From the NCBI RefSeq assembly GCF_900187325.1, contig NZ_FZMZ01000005.1, positions 682,001 through 746,000 on the forward strand: a stretch of 64,000 bases of DNA, given 5' to 3'. The stretch comes from Virgibacillus ndiopensis (lineage in GTDB: Bacteria > Bacillota > Bacilli > Bacillales > Amphibacillaceae). A program made the position numbers and the translations under genes. Within the stretch, counting starts at the first letter, position 1, and each line of letters begins with the position of its first letter. This document shows, one piece after another, positions 18,555 through 28,172 of the stretch. The notes below the pieces were generated by a model, which ran no database searches, was not told where the DNA came from, and was given only the letters and a program-made list of their open reading frames with translations.

Positions 18555-19616
18555 TTATAATTGAATTAACTCCTTAGCTGCAAATGTTAAACGCTCATTT
18601 CCAGATTCAGTCACAACTACATCGTCCTCGATACGACATCCACCAACACCTGGAACGTAAATACCCGGCTCTACCGTTACAACCATTCCAGCTTTAAGCG
18701 GTGTTTCACTACGGTGTGAAAGACCAGGATTTTCGTGAACATCCATTCCTAATCCATGACCAGTCGAATGTCCAAAATACTTTCCGTAGCCTTTTTCAGT
18801 GATATAATCCCTAGTTAAAGCGTCCGCCTCTTTTCCAGTAATACCAGGCTTAATACCTTCAACGCCTCTTAATTGCGCCTCAAGTACAGTATCATATATT
18901 GTTTTTAATTCGTCATTAATATCACCAACAGCAAGTGTCCGGGTAATATCTGAACAATAGCCTTGGTATAATGCACCATAATCTAGCGTTACTAACTCTC
19001 CATTTTGGATTTCTTTCGTTGAGGCAACTCCATGTGGTAACGCTGACCGATTACCCGAAGCTACAATAATATCGAAACTAGATGACGTTGCACCTTGTTT
19101 ACGCATGAAAAATTCAAGTTCGTTTGACACATCAATTTCTTTAACGCCAGGCTTAATAAACTTTTGAATATGAACATAAGCTGCATCAGCTATTTCAGCT
19201 GCTTTCTTTAATATAGAAAGCTCATCAGCAGTTTTAATCAAGCGTAATTCCTCAACCAATCCACTTACCGGAATTAGATCTCCGTCAATTACTTTTTGAT
19301 ATTGTTCATATGTACCATAAGTCATGTGATCTTTTTCAAAACCGATTCGAGTTGCATTTAGATCTTTTAGCTGATCATTAATTTCTTGGACAATTATTTG
19401 TTTATGTTCAACTACCTGGAATTCCTTTATTTGTTCATTAGCTTGCTCCGTATAGCGAAAATCTGTAATAAAGCGAGCATCATTTTTTGTTACGATTGCT
19501 ACTCCAGCTGTTCCTGTAAAACCAGTAATATATCTGCGGTTAACAGGACTTGTAATAACAAGTGCATCTAAACTTTTTGAGTCTAGTTCTTTTCTTAATT
19601 TATTTAGTTTCTCCAT
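18555..19616 (-). CDS. yqhT: M24 family Xaa-Pro peptidase (YqhT)
   Basis: A 353-residue metallopeptidase of the pita-bread fold that removes amino acids before proline. An N-terminal creatinase-like domain (about 1-125) precedes the catalytic domain, with metal ligands visible in VTLDYGALYQGYCSDITRT, GHSTGHGLG and the C-terminal VVTVEPGIY and CRIEDDVVVT. The ATG at 19616 is preferred to one ten codons upstream because it has GGGAG nearby and matches homologues. It sits between aroQ and efp as in B. subtilis. Confidence 0.95.
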   Translation of the reverse strand: MEKLNKLRKELDSKSLDALVITSPVNRRYITGFTGTAGVAIVTKNDARFITDFRYTEQANEQIKEFQVVEHKQIIVQEINDQLKDLNATRIGFEKDHMTYGTYEQYQKVIDGDLIPVSGLVEELRLIKTADELSILKKAAEIADAAYVHIQKFIKPGVKEIDVSNELEFFMRKQGATSSSFDIIVASGNRSALPHGVASTKEIQNGELVTLDYGALYQGYCSDITRTLAVGDINDELKTIYDTVLEAQLRGVEGIKPGITGKEADALTRDYITEKGYGKYFGHSTGHGLGMDVHENPGLSHRSETPLKAGMVVTVEPGIYVPGVGGCRIEDDVVVTESGNERLTFAAKELIQL

Positions 19617-19632
19617 GTTCTCCCATCCCTTT

Positions 19633-20064
19633 CTAGTTTTTCTCAATAAATGCTAACGCTGCTAAACGATAGCCAGTTAATCCTAAACCAACAATTTGCC
19701 CATAACAAACAGGTGCAAGCATAGACGTATGACGAAATTCTTCTCGATTATGTACATTTGATATATGTACTTCAATGACAGGGGTTTCAATAGCCTTAAT
19801 CGTATCCCGTAATGCTATGCTAGTATGGGTGTATGCAGCTGGATTAAAAATCACTCCAATATAGTTACCATTAGCTAGTTGTAGTCGATCAATCAATTCC
19901 CCTTCATGATTTGATTGATAACTTTCCAACTTAAAACCGTGACTAGAAACTAATTGTTCCAGGTTTTGTTCAATATCTTGTAAAGTAAATTGACCATAAA
20001 CCTCTTTTTCACGTTTTCCTAACATATTAATATTAGGACCATTCAATAATAAAATACGATCCAT
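19633..20064 (-). CDS. aroQ: Type II 3-dehydroquinate dehydratase AroQ
   Basis: It dehydrates 3-dehydroquinate to 3-dehydroshikimate in the shikimate pathway. The 143 residues show ILLLNGPNINMLGKRE with the catalytic tyrosine region (EVYGQ) next to it, IFNPAAYTHTS, and VIEVHISNVHNREEFRHTS with the active-site His. The ATG at 20064 gives the usual N-terminus. aroK, a later shikimate enzyme, is at 34 kb. Confidence 0.96.
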   Translation of the reverse strand: MDRILLLNGPNINMLGKREKEVYGQFTLQDIEQNLEQLVSSHGFKLESYQSNHEGELIDRLQLANGNYIGVIFNPAAYTHTSIALRDTIKAIETPVIEVHISNVHNREEFRHTSMLAPVCYGQIVGLGLTGYRLAALAFIEKN

Positions 20065-20144
20065 CTGTGATCTCAACCCTTTATAAATAATTCGGACTTT
20101 TTAATTTTATCATAAATGGTCATTTTTGAATAATGATATTGATC

Positions 20145-20654
20145 TTACTCTGTCTGTTTACGTTCTTCCGTTAATATTGTGTCATGGTAATCATAAGAGA
20201 TGGAATATCCAATAAACGTTCCATATAAGATAAATAAACATAAGGTTGATATAATTGTATTAGCACTAAGTTCAGTTAATTGTGGTACATTAATAAAGAT
20301 CGGCTGAGCCACGTAAAAAACAATAAACCAAAGAACTATTCCAAATGCAGAAGCCATCCACATTGAATTTATTTTCTTAAACAATCCATAATATATAAAT
20401 GCGGTCAAAATGGAAAGAACACCTACCATTAAAATTGACACAACATTACCTAACCAACTATCTGTCCATTCCGCAACTAACCATGATCGTAGTAAAAAAG
20501 TTTTTGGAGCTACTTCTGAAAAGCTAAAATAATACATGACAAACCCTAATAAACTCCATAATAGCCCCCCTATAAAACCAGTAATTAGAGATCTTGTTAC
20601 TAGTGTCATCGGTTTTTCTCGTTTATTTTGTTCTAACTGCCTATCTTCACTCAC
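20145..20654 (-). CDS. yqhR: YqhR/FigP family membrane protein
   Basis: The 169-residue protein has a charged N-terminus and about four transmembrane segments (about 22-45, 68-92, 98-118, 130-152). Position and size match YqhR of Bacillus. YqhR (FigP) has been described as the partner of SpoVAF in an ion-conducting complex that amplifies germination; a spoVAF-like gene lies at 43 kb in this window. GTG start behind GGAGGTG. Identity rests on synteny and topology. Confidence 0.75.
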   Translation of the reverse strand: MSEDRQLEQNKREKPMTLVTRSLITGFIGGLLWSLLGFVMYYFSFSEVAPKTFLLRSWLVAEWTDSWLGNVVSILMVGVLSILTAFIYYGLFKKINSMWMASAFGIVLWFIVFYVAQPIFINVPQLTELSANTIISTLCLFILYGTFIGYSISYDYHDTILTEERKQTE

Positions 20655-20979
20655 AGTTTACACCTCCAACCTTTAGTATGACCAAATGTGGTAAAACAAA
20701 TCATCCACTTTAATGTGTTTTTATGTCGCAATAATTATAAATAACAATATTCTAATTAAATGAAACTAGTGATATGATATTTCCTATAAGTAGTACAAAG
20801 GATAATTATGATACAATATCAAGAAAAGGACTTCTTATTTGAATAATCGTAGGATAAAATGGAAAGAATCTATTGTAACAATTCATTTGAAAAAAATTTT
20901 AAAATGATGCTATAAAAATAGCTATGAGTGGTATATAAAAGTAATAACTGTTTACAACTGAAAGGAGGACAGATTCTGA
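20655..20979. other. Divergent intergenic region, yqhR / yqhP
   Basis: This AT-rich stretch has no ORF with a ribosome binding site. It holds a probable plus-strand sigma-A promoter for yqhP (TTGAAA at 20887-20892, TATAAA at 20911-20916, 18 bp apart). No known RNA family is recognised. Confidence 0.5.
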
Positions 20980-21354
20980 ATGTTACGTAATAAACTCTCT
21001 CTAATCATGTACTTAATCATCGGTCTTGCTGTAGTTGGCCTGCTGTCTCAGGTGTTTACAAATACCATAAATTTCATTACGAATATTTTTATAATGATTG
21101 GAATAGGTCTAGCTTTCTTCGCATTAATCTATTTCGTTTTTCTCAGAAAAAGAGCTCCTTCTAGTGACATGAAAAAATATAAAAAAGCAGTCAAACAATC
21201 AAAGTCAAAGTATGGACACGATAACAAACCCAATTTCACAAACTCTAAGCGTCCACAACAAGTACAAATGAAGAAAAAATTAAATAAACGTGCATCACAT
21301 CTTCGGGTGATAGATGGGAACAAGCACAAAAGAAAAAATAGAGCTACATTTTAA
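20980..21354 (+). CDS. yqhP: SA1362-type small membrane protein YqhP
   Basis: A 124-residue protein with two N-terminal transmembrane helices (about 8-26 and 31-51) and a long, strongly basic Lys/Arg-rich tail. AAAGGAGG precedes the ATG. Position between yqhR and yqhO and the two-helix-plus-basic-tail design match B. subtilis YqhP and staphylococcal SA1362. Function unknown; the tail could bind nucleic acid or ribosomes at the membrane, which is only inference. Confidence 0.8.
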   Translation: MLRNKLSLIMYLIIGLAVVGLLSQVFTNTINFITNIFIMIGIGLAFFALIYFVFLRKRAPSSDMKKYKKAVKQSKSKYGHDNKPNFTNSKRPQQVQMKKKLNKRASHLRVIDGNKHKRKNRATF

Positions 21355-21387
21355 AAAATCGCATTTAATAAGAAATGCGATTTTTTT
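21353..21387. terminator. Bidirectional terminator, yqhP / yqhO
   Basis: A 14-bp stem AAAAAATCGCATTT with its complement and a short loop, with a T-tract in each direction, between convergent genes. Confidence 0.85.
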
Positions 21388-21412
21388 GATCTTTTATATA
21401 ATGTTTTATACC

Positions 21413-22303
21413 CTACTTCGGCCAATATTTTAAAAAGCGTTCGGCACTTGTTTTACCAGTTTCTATTAAACGTAGTTTGGTTTCTTCGCTAATAGAAAAG
21501 TTGGTTGTTTCCACATCTTTTACTGGAATGAATATAATATTGTTTTTCTGTGATTTTGAAATATATCTTGAATCATGTGCCTGTTTCATCGTTGAAAATA
21601 GACCATGAAACATTTCCAATGCATTTTTGATCTTTCTTGGTTGCTGACTAGATAACTCGCCACTTAATTTCACACCTAAAATAGGACGTGTAATGGATTC
21701 ATTACGATTTTCAAAAATCCATAATGGAAAATTACTCAACAATCCTCCATCAACAATCATGCTTTTCTGATTCGTTTTACCTGCCAGCTTTTTTGGCATA
21801 AAAAAATATGGGAAACCCGCACTCATACGAATCGCTTTCGCAACTGAAAAATACTTTGGATGTAAGCCATATATACGCTCCAAGTCATCTGGAATAACAA
21901 CAAGCTTTCCAAGTGTCAGATCACTGACAACAACTTTTAAATATTCTGGTTTTAGATCATCAAACGTGTAAATATTTTTTTCTGCCAGCCGCTCATACAA
22001 CCAGCCTTCCATTTTATCCCCTTTATATATCCCCATCTGAAAGTATAAAAACAACCACTTACTAAATGGTATAACGTCACTAATTTTAGGTGGATCCAGC
22101 AATAACTTTAAGTCCAATCCTTTAATTAGATCATTTATTTCATCCGCACGATAGTTTGCCGCTAGAAAAGCTGCAACAATTGCTCCGGCAGATGTTCCAG
22201 CTACTCGTTCGATTGTATAGCCTTTATTCGTTATACTTTGTAATGCACCTAAAAACGCATATGCTTTGACCCCACCACCTGAAAATACTGCATCAATTTT
22301 CAT
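21413..22303 (-). CDS. yqhO: Patatin-like phospholipase family protein YqhO
   Basis: A 296-residue patatin-type acyl hydrolase. It has the oxyanion glycine loop SGGGVKAYAFLG at about 9-20, the nucleophile motif GTSAG (about 39-43, G-x-S-x-G) and the catalytic Asp in DGG (about 183-185). No signal peptide, so probably cytoplasmic or membrane-associated. Substrate unknown. The neighbour mntR and the order match B. subtilis. Confidence 0.9.
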   Translation of the reverse strand: MKIDAVFSGGGVKAYAFLGALQSITNKGYTIERVAGTSAGAIVAAFLAANYRADEINDLIKGLDLKLLLDPPKISDVIPFSKWLFLYFQMGIYKGDKMEGWLYERLAEKNIYTFDDLKPEYLKVVVSDLTLGKLVVIPDDLERIYGLHPKYFSVAKAIRMSAGFPYFFMPKKLAGKTNQKSMIVDGGLLSNFPLWIFENRNESITRPILGVKLSGELSSQQPRKIKNALEMFHGLFSTMKQAHDSRYISKSQKNNIIFIPVKDVETTNFSISEETKLRLIETGKTSAERFLKYWPK

Positions 22304-22373
22304 CAGTTCTCTCCCTTATGCGGTCTTTATACATTTTTAAGCACATTATATGTAGAATAGAACACCATTTTGA

Positions 22374-22410
22374 AAAAAACCATTCCGTTTGTAATGGAAT
22401 GGTTTTTTTT
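22374..22410 (-). terminator. Terminator after mntR
   Basis: AAAAAACCATTCC pairs with GGAATGGTTTTTT across a short loop, with a T-tract on both strands, 8 bp past the mntR stop. Confidence 0.85.
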
Positions 22411-22417
22411 ATTACTA

Positions 22418-22831
22418 TTATTTTTCTTTTTGAATCTGTCTCAAATCTTCTACTCGCATTTGATCAGTTTTAAAGTACTGTACCAAGTCACCTATCCGAT
22501 CAATGGAATTCCAGCTTAGGTGGTGCTCAATACCTTCCACGTCGTCATAAATATTTTGATTATCTACTCCAATGATATCAAGAAACTCTTCTAATAGTTC
22601 ATGACGAAAAACCAATCGTTCTCCAACTTTTTTGCCTTTTGCAGTTAAAATAAACCCTCTATATTTTTCGTAATTTAAGTATTCATCTTTATCCAATTTT
22701 TGAACCATTTTCGTTACAGAAGATGGATGAACCGTTAATGCTTCTGCTATATCAGAAACACGAGCATATCCTTTTGTTTCAATTAAATTATAAATTTGTT
22801 CTATATAATCCTCCATACTAGGGGTAGGCAT
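22418..22831 (-). CDS. mntR: Manganese transport regulator MntR
   Basis: A DtxR-family repressor that binds Mn2+ and shuts off manganese uptake. The 137 residues have a winged helix (about 1-70) and a dimerisation domain. All six binuclear-site ligands known in B. subtilis are present at the same numbers: Asp8, Glu11, His77, Glu99, Glu102 and His103. The Mn-type SodA gene lies elsewhere in the window. Confidence 0.96.
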   Translation of the reverse strand: MPTPSMEDYIEQIYNLIETKGYARVSDIAEALTVHPSSVTKMVQKLDKDEYLNYEKYRGFILTAKGKKVGERLVFRHELLEEFLDIIGVDNQNIYDDVEGIEHHLSWNSIDRIGDLVQYFKTDQMRVEDLRQIQKEK

Positions 22832-22935
22832 AAAATCTCCTCATTTCAAAGAATAATTTTTTATCTAACGCAACATTGTTTCTCATTAAATCATACAGGA
22901 TTTGACGACAATAGACAAGCAATTACCTTTCATAC

Positions 22936-22970
22936 GAAAAAAAAGAACTAACCATTTTAGATTAGCTCTT
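22936..22970 (-). terminator. Terminator after nrdJ
   Basis: AAGAGCTAA pairs with TTAGTTCTT (one G-U) and is followed on the minus strand by eight T residues, 17 bp past the nrdJ stop. Confidence 0.75.
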
Positions 22971-22986
22971 CTCGTTAAAGAATATA

Positions 22987-25870
22987 TTATAAACCGCATT
23001 TCAATTGCGCACCACAATTGGTACATGTATTACAACCACCCATGTCCTCTACACTTCCTTTTCGACATACAGGACATGTATCTCCTACTTCTGAACCAAT
23101 TGTAACATTTGTTTTATCTAATTCCTGAATGGTATCCATTAATACCACACGTGGTTTTTCTGTTGTGTTCGTTTCTTCAGTCTTTTCATCAAATGAATTT
23201 TCTTCTGCTTTTAAGGTTAGCACCTGGGTGTCTCGACTTCCATCCACATACACTGTACCACCTTTAGCACCACCGCTATACAATCTCCGGTACACATTTT
23301 CTACCTGGTTTACTGTATAACCTCTTGGTGCATTTACAGTTTTGGAAATAGAACTATCCACCCAGCGTTGAATTACACATTGTGTATCTGCATGTGCCTC
23401 TGGCGCTAAATCCATTGCAGTTATGAACCACTTAGGCAGATTATCAGGATCTTGATCAGGATTATTATCAAGGTATTTCCGAACAATATCCGCTTTTACC
23501 TCGATAAATTTACCAAGTCTTCCACTTCTAAAATAAGAGAAGGAAAAATATGGTTCTAATCCTGTGCTGACTCCAACCATTGTCCCTGTTGATCCTGTTG
23601 GGGCAACAGTTAATAAATGTGAGTTTCGAATACCGTGTTTTAAAATACCTTGTCTTATATCTTCAGGCATTTGTTTCATATAGCCAGTATTTATGAATGC
23701 ATCTCGTAGATCATTTGTTTCAGTCTCAGTTTGTCCAACTAAAAATGGGAAGCTCCCCTTTTCTTTTGCAATTTCAATCGATTCCCGATAAGCAGTAGTT
23801 GCAATGGTTTCAAAGATTTGATCAACTAACACATTTCCTTCTTCAGAACCATACTCTGTTTCACAATAGATTAATAAATCATGTAATCCCATAACACCAA
23901 GTCCAACTCGTCGTTCACCGAGAGCTTGTTTTTTATTTTCTTCCAAGAAATAAGGTGTAGCATCGATAACATTATCTTGCATCCGAACGCCAGTTTTCAC
24001 CGTTTGCTTTAATTTCTCAAAGTTAACTGTTTTTATATCTTTGTTAGCCATTTCAGCCAGGTTTACCGCTGCCAGGTTACAAACAGAATATGGTGCGAGA
24101 GGTTGTTCACCACACGGGTTCGTTGCAACTACTTGATGTCCATATGCTTTTGCATTTGTTTGGTCATTTGCATTATCGATAAAAAATATGCCTGGTTCTG
24201 CTGAGTACGTTGCACAGACGTTAATCAAATTCCATAATTCCTTGGCTTTAACCTTACGATATACGCGGACACCGTATCCCATCTCTTCCCATTTACGGAC
24301 ATCGCCTACATTGTGCCAGTTCTCATTGTACTCTTGCATTTCTTCTTTCGTATAATTTTCTACATCTGGAAAACGAAGCTCGTACATATCATCGTTTTCA
24401 ACTGCTTCCATAAACTCTTTTGTTAAACAAACAGATATATTCGCACCGGTTAAAAATTCAGCATTATGAACAGTATACGTTCCACCTGATTGCAGCTTTT
24501 GTTCCGCTTCACGAATAGCAGCTTGTGTAAAACCACCTAAGCCAGGCATTGATTTATAATTAACAATACCTTGATATAAATCAATTTCCGTATCCGTCAA
24601 CGGTGTAAATTTAAGTTTTTCTTTTGCTAGTTGTTTAATTTGCTCATCCTCTGTGTTCTCGATTAAATAGCGCAAAATTCTCGGATTCTGCATTTTTGAA
24701 ATAATAAATTCAATGATGTCAGGATGAGAATCAACTAACATAATCATTTGGGCCAAAGTGTGTTACGTTGATTCGTTACATCAACTCTCTAAGTCACCTT
24801 AGAGTTCAGACCATATCTTACACTTAAAAAAGTGTCCTCGCACTTCGAAATCACTTGATTTCTACTCTACTCATTTCCGTCATTTGACGTACTTTCGATG
24901 GTCGTTGAACCTTCTCCAATACGGAGCTCGGCTGCTGATTGTCTTTATCCACTTGTTGTTTTTAAGCATTCACGTCTACCGTTTCCGGTTACGTTGTAGC
25001 CAACAAGTCATCAAAGAGTTCCCAGCAATTCACGAGGTTTATTTATAGACGAAGCACTTAATATAATTTACCACGTCTTGATCCACCCTGTTCAACTAAA
25101 TGTGTTAATTTAGCAATATCATCTAACCAAGATACGGATCCAGATGATTTTCCGTTAACACCTTTTGCAAGAGTATTTCTAGGGCGTAATGTAGATCCAT
25201 TCGTACCAACACCGCCACCTCTACTCATGATTTCCATCACCTGTTTCCGATGATCCGAGATTCCTTCACGCGAATCTTGAATATACGGCATTACGTAACA
25301 ATTAAAATAAGTAACATCTGTTTCAGCACCAGCACCATATAAAACACGTCCAGCAGGTATAAAGTTTAAATTTGAAAGTTCGTCATTAAACTTATCAAAC
25401 CATTCTTTTTGCTTTTCTTCCGTTTTTTCTACTGTTGAAAGCCCTGTAGCATTTCTTCTGGCAATCTGTTCATAAAAAATTTCCAATGGTTTATCGATAA
25501 CATCTAACGAACGTTTTATAACTCCCGTTTCAAGCTCTTCCTCATTGTCTAGGACTGAAACAAATTCAGAGTCAACTTGAATATCTGCTACCTTGTTCAA
25601 CCAGTCAATCGCCTTTACAAACCCTAATCCTCTTGCAGGGAATTTTGGATCGGCTTTAACTGTTAATACAACAAAGTCTCCTTCAGTAAGTGTAGTTTTC
25701 TCGGTGTCCTTGAACGCATAACGATCTAGCATTACTAGACGGGAAACACCCTTATGCGTTAGTTTCATATCATCAGTAATTGGATGTACTTGAGGAAAAA
25801 GTTCAATGTCTTTGTTTAGTTTCATAATATCAATTTTATTCTTATCTTCAACAACAATCGACAAATTCAT
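22987..25870 (-). CDS. nrdJ: B12-dependent ribonucleotide reductase NrdJ, split by an intron
   Basis: This class II reductase makes deoxyribonucleotides with adenosylcobalamin and needs no oxygen or tyrosyl-radical subunit. The gene has two exons on the minus strand, 25870-25070 and 24753-22987, which join in frame (SRRG to AQMIML) into about 855 residues. Active-site segments TYFNCYVMP, NPCGEQPLAPYSVCNLAA and a glycine-rich TGSTGTMVG are present. The C-terminus has a CPVC...CNTCTNC zinc-ribbon-like cysteine cluster. AAGGAG sits only two bases before the ATG, so translation may begin at TTG 25864. Two NrdR boxes lie upstream. It occupies the place where B. subtilis has lipM. Confidence 0.95.
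24754..25069 (-). ncRNA. Group I self-splicing intron in nrdJ
   Basis: The 316-nt intron begins after a U (GGT) and ends with G, the group I rule. The conserved core is readable on the minus strand in order: P element AATTGCTGGGAAC, Q element AATCAGCAGCCGAGC, then GTTCAACGACCAT, whose GACCAT pairs with ATGGTC in the S element AAGATATGGTCTGAAC to form P7. Removing it restores one continuous reductase frame at a codon boundary. It contains no homing endonuclease ORF, so it is a mini-intron. The core order resembles phage-type group IA introns. Confidence 0.95.
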
Positions 25871-25895
25871 CGCTCCTTATGTTATAATTTTAACT

Positions 25896-25901
25896 ACTAT
25901 A
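25896..25901 (-). promoter_or_regulatory. Possible nrdJ -10 box
   Basis: TATAGT on the minus strand, with an upstream TGG, about 26 bp before the nrdJ ATG. The NrdR boxes lie over the matching -35 and upstream region. Confidence 0.35.
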
Positions 25902-25925
25902 ACCATATCATATTATCATAAATTT

Positions 25926-25972
25926 AAACAATATATTGTATTACGTTTTTTAAAAAATACTATATATTGTGT
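25926..25972 (-). promoter_or_regulatory. Two NrdR boxes upstream of nrdJ
   Basis: On the minus strand ACACAATATATAGTAT (25957-25972) and ATACAATATATTGTTT (25926-25941) match the NrdR box ACACwATATATwGTGT. Their starts are exactly 31 bp apart, three helical turns, the usual arrangement for the NrdR repressor. Confidence 0.8.
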
Positions 25973-26187
25973 TTTGATCAAACTATTTCCTATTTGTCAA
26001 TTATAGAAAAAGCCCAATTTCGTTTGTAAATGGAAGTATTAAGAAGATAACGATTACTATTCACATATAAATCAACTTTTTTGTTAGTTGCATTATAAGT
26101 TTTTGTTGTATACACTGCAAAATGCTACAAACCAACAGTTCATATTTTTTATTTTAAAAAACGAACTATAAAATTAGATAAAAAGAC

Positions 26188-26209
26188 TTATTTTGATCGA
26201 TCAAAATAA
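26188..26209. repeat. 22-bp perfect palindrome upstream of yqhL
   Basis: The centre is TTTTGATCGATCAAAA, extended symmetrically by three bases (TTA/TAA) on each side. It lies about 15 bp upstream of the yqhL -35 box, a position suiting an operator. Confidence 0.6.
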
Positions 26210-26223
26210 AAAATAAAAATCCT

Positions 26224-26252
26224 TTGAAAAAAATTACAATCGAACCTATAAT
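26224..26252 (+). promoter_or_regulatory. yqhL sigma-A promoter
   Basis: TTGAAA (26224-26229) and TATAAT (26247-26252) with a 17-bp spacer, 36 bp before the yqhL start. Confidence 0.75.
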
Positions 26253-26287
26253 ATAGTAGGAAACAATAGATAAAAAGGGGACAAATC

Positions 26288-26659
26288 ATGGAATTTTTAA
26301 TTATAGTGCTTGTAATTCTTTTTGGTTTTGGTTTATTTCGGTATTTTAGACAACGTGCATATTTAAAAACATTAACAGAAGAACAATTTCGCGAGGGATA
26401 CCGCAAAGCGCAATTAATTGATGTTAGAGAACCACAGGAGTTTAAAAAAGGGCACATTCTTGGTGCACGAAATATCCCTTTAACACAAATGCGGCAGCGT
26501 CTAATTGAAATTAGACCTGACAAACCTGTTTATTTATACTGTCAAAGCGGATCAAGATCAGTAAGGGCTGCTCAACTGCTTAGAAAAAAGGGCTACGATG
26601 ATCTAAATCAGTTAAAAGGCGGCTTTAAAAAGTGGACAGGAAAGGTAAAAATAAAATAA
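26288..26659 (+). CDS. yqhL: Membrane-anchored rhodanese-like protein YqhL
   Basis: A 123-residue single-domain rhodanese behind an N-terminal membrane helix (about 2-20). The catalytic cysteine is Cys85 in YCQSGSRS, and DVREPQEFKKGHI gives the typical substrate-loop region. It could carry persulfide sulfur or act as a phosphate-handling relative; the CQSGSRS loop fits sulfurtransferase activity. AAGGGG precedes the ATG. The partner is unknown. Confidence 0.93.
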   Translation: MEFLIIVLVILFGFGLFRYFRQRAYLKTLTEEQFREGYRKAQLIDVREPQEFKKGHILGARNIPLTQMRQRLIEIRPDKPVYLYCQSGSRSVRAAQLLRKKGYDDLNQLKGGFKKWTGKVKIK

Positions 26660-26669
26660 CTAAAAAATA

Positions 26670-26708
26670 GAGGATGTTCTAAGCATTGACCTTGCTTGGA
26701 ACATCCTC
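26670..26708. terminator. Bidirectional terminator, yqhL / gcvPB
   Basis: GAGGATGTTC and its complement enclose a partly paired loop between convergent genes. A run of six T residues follows on the minus strand, and CTTCTC on the plus. Confidence 0.7.
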
Positions 26709-26714
26709 TTCTCA

Positions 26715-28172
26715 TTATTTATTATATCTCAAAATCGGTTTTCTAGCTGCAGTTGTTTCGTCCATCCGTTTAACAATAGTATTGTGTGGTGCCTCTTGTA
26801 CAGTTTCTGGATCGTTTTTAGCTTCATCAGATATTTGCAGCATCGTATCAATAAAGCCATCCAGCGTTTCTTTTGATTCCGTTTCTGTTGGTTCAACCAT
26901 CAACGCTTCCTCCACATTTAATGGAAAGTAAATTGTTGGTGGATGGTAACCATAATCAAGTAATCGTTTAGCAACATCTAGTGTACGCACCCCAAGTTTC
27001 TTCTGTCTTCTTCCAGATAGAACAAATTCATGCTTACAATGTTGTGGATATGGTAGATCAAATTCCTGTTCAAGTTTGTGCATCATATAGTTAGCATTTA
27101 AAACTGCATATTCACTAACCTTTTTAAGTCCCTCCCCACCCATCGTACGAATATACGTATATGCACGGAGATTAATACCAAAGTTACCATAGTATGGTTT
27201 AACTCGCCCAATTGAATCTGGACGATCAAAATCGAATTTATACAAATCATCTTGTTTAACAAGTAATGGTTTTGGTAAGTATGGTGTCAGTTCTTTCGAT
27301 ACACCAACTGGACCTGATCCAGGACCTCCACCACCATGTGGGCCAGTGAACGTTTTATGCAAATTCAAATGCACAACGTCAAACCCCATATCACCAGGTC
27401 GTGCATAACCCATAATTGCGTTTAAATTTGCACCGTCATAATATAATTTACCACCTGCATCATGAACTATTTTTGCCATCTCTAGTATCTCAGTTTCAAA
27501 TAATCCTAGAGTATTAGGATTTGTTAACATTAATGCAGCAGTGTCATTACCAACGACCCGTTTCAAATCCTCTAAATCTACTAATCCTCTTTCATTTGAT
27601 TTAACCGTAATTGCATCAAACCCCGCAACTGTAGCTGATGCTGGATTTGTACCATGCGCTGAGTCAGGTACAATTACTTTTGTTCGTCCAGTATCGCCAT
27701 TCGCTTCGTGAAAAGCACGAATCATCATCAATCCAGTCCATTCACCTTGCGCACCTGCTGCTGGCTGTAATGAAACTTCATTCATACCCGTAATTTCCTT
27801 TAATGATGTTTGTAAATCATACATCATTTCTAATGCACCTTGAACGCTTTTTGGGTCTTGATATGGATGAATATGACTGAAACCATCTAATCGTGCTACA
27901 TCTTCATTTATCTTAGGATTATATTTCATTGTACAGGATCCCAATGGATAAAATCCGGAATCCACACCAAAATTACGACGTGATAATCCAGTGTAATGCC
28001 GCATAATCTCTAGTTCGCTCACTTCCGGTAGATCTGGAGCTGTTTTGCGAATGAACGGCTCATCAAATTCACTGGCTAAATCAAATTCTGGTACATCCAA
28101 TTTAGGTAGACTAAAGCTGGTTCTACCTTCTTTACTACGTTCAAATATTAATGGAAAATCTTGATTAGCCAT
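26715..28172 (-). CDS. gcvPB: Glycine dehydrogenase (decarboxylating) subunit 2, GcvPB
   Basis: This is the PLP-binding subunit of the split P-protein, which decarboxylates glycine and passes the aminomethyl group to lipoyl-GcvH. The 485 residues match B. subtilis. The [21 protein letters not shown] segment (about 265-285) holds the PLP lysine; [10 protein letters not shown] and [11 protein letters not shown] are also typical. The ATG at 28172 (MANQDFPL) overlaps the gcvPA stop by 8 bp, giving translational coupling. Confidence 0.97.
   Translation of the reverse strand: MANQDFPLIFERSKEGRTSFSLPKLDVPEFDLASEFDEPFIRKTAPDLPEVSELEIMRHYTGLSRRNFGVDSGFYPLGSCTMKYNPKINEDVARLDGFSHIHPYQDPKSVQGALEMMYDLQTSLKEITGMNEVSLQPAAGAQGEWTGLMMIRAFHEANGDTGRTKVIVPDSAHGTNPASATVAGFDAITVKSNERGLVDLEDLKRVVGNDTAALMLTNPNTLGLFETEILEMAKIVHDAGGKLYYDGANLNAIMGYARPGDMGFDVVHLNLHKTFTGPHGGGGPGSGPVGVSKELTPYLPKPLLVKQDDLYKFDFDRPDSIGRVKPYYGNFGINLRAYTYIRTMGGEGLKKVSEYAVLNANYMMHKLEQEFDLPYPQHCKHEFVLSGRRQKKLGVRTLDVAKRLLDYGYHPPTIYFPLNVEEALMVEPTETESKETLDGFIDTMLQISDEAKNDPETVQEAPHNTIVKRMDETTAARKPILRYNK

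Larger units (their letters stand above)
25871..26287. other. Divergent intergenic region, nrdJ / yqhL
   Basis: This very AT-rich stretch has no supported ORF. Besides the NrdR boxes it contains a 22-bp perfect palindrome (26188-26209) and a yqhL promoter. No cobalamin riboswitch was recognised. Confidence 0.6.

Noticed and set aside
24754-25069. nrdJ as a frameshifted pseudogene
   Set aside because: The 316-nt interruption has complete group I core elements and its removal restores the frame exactly at a codon boundary, so an intron explains it better.
25871-26287. Cobalamin riboswitch for the B12-dependent reductase
   Set aside because: The region is very AT-rich and lacks the B12-box-like GCCACTG element; NrdR boxes explain the control.
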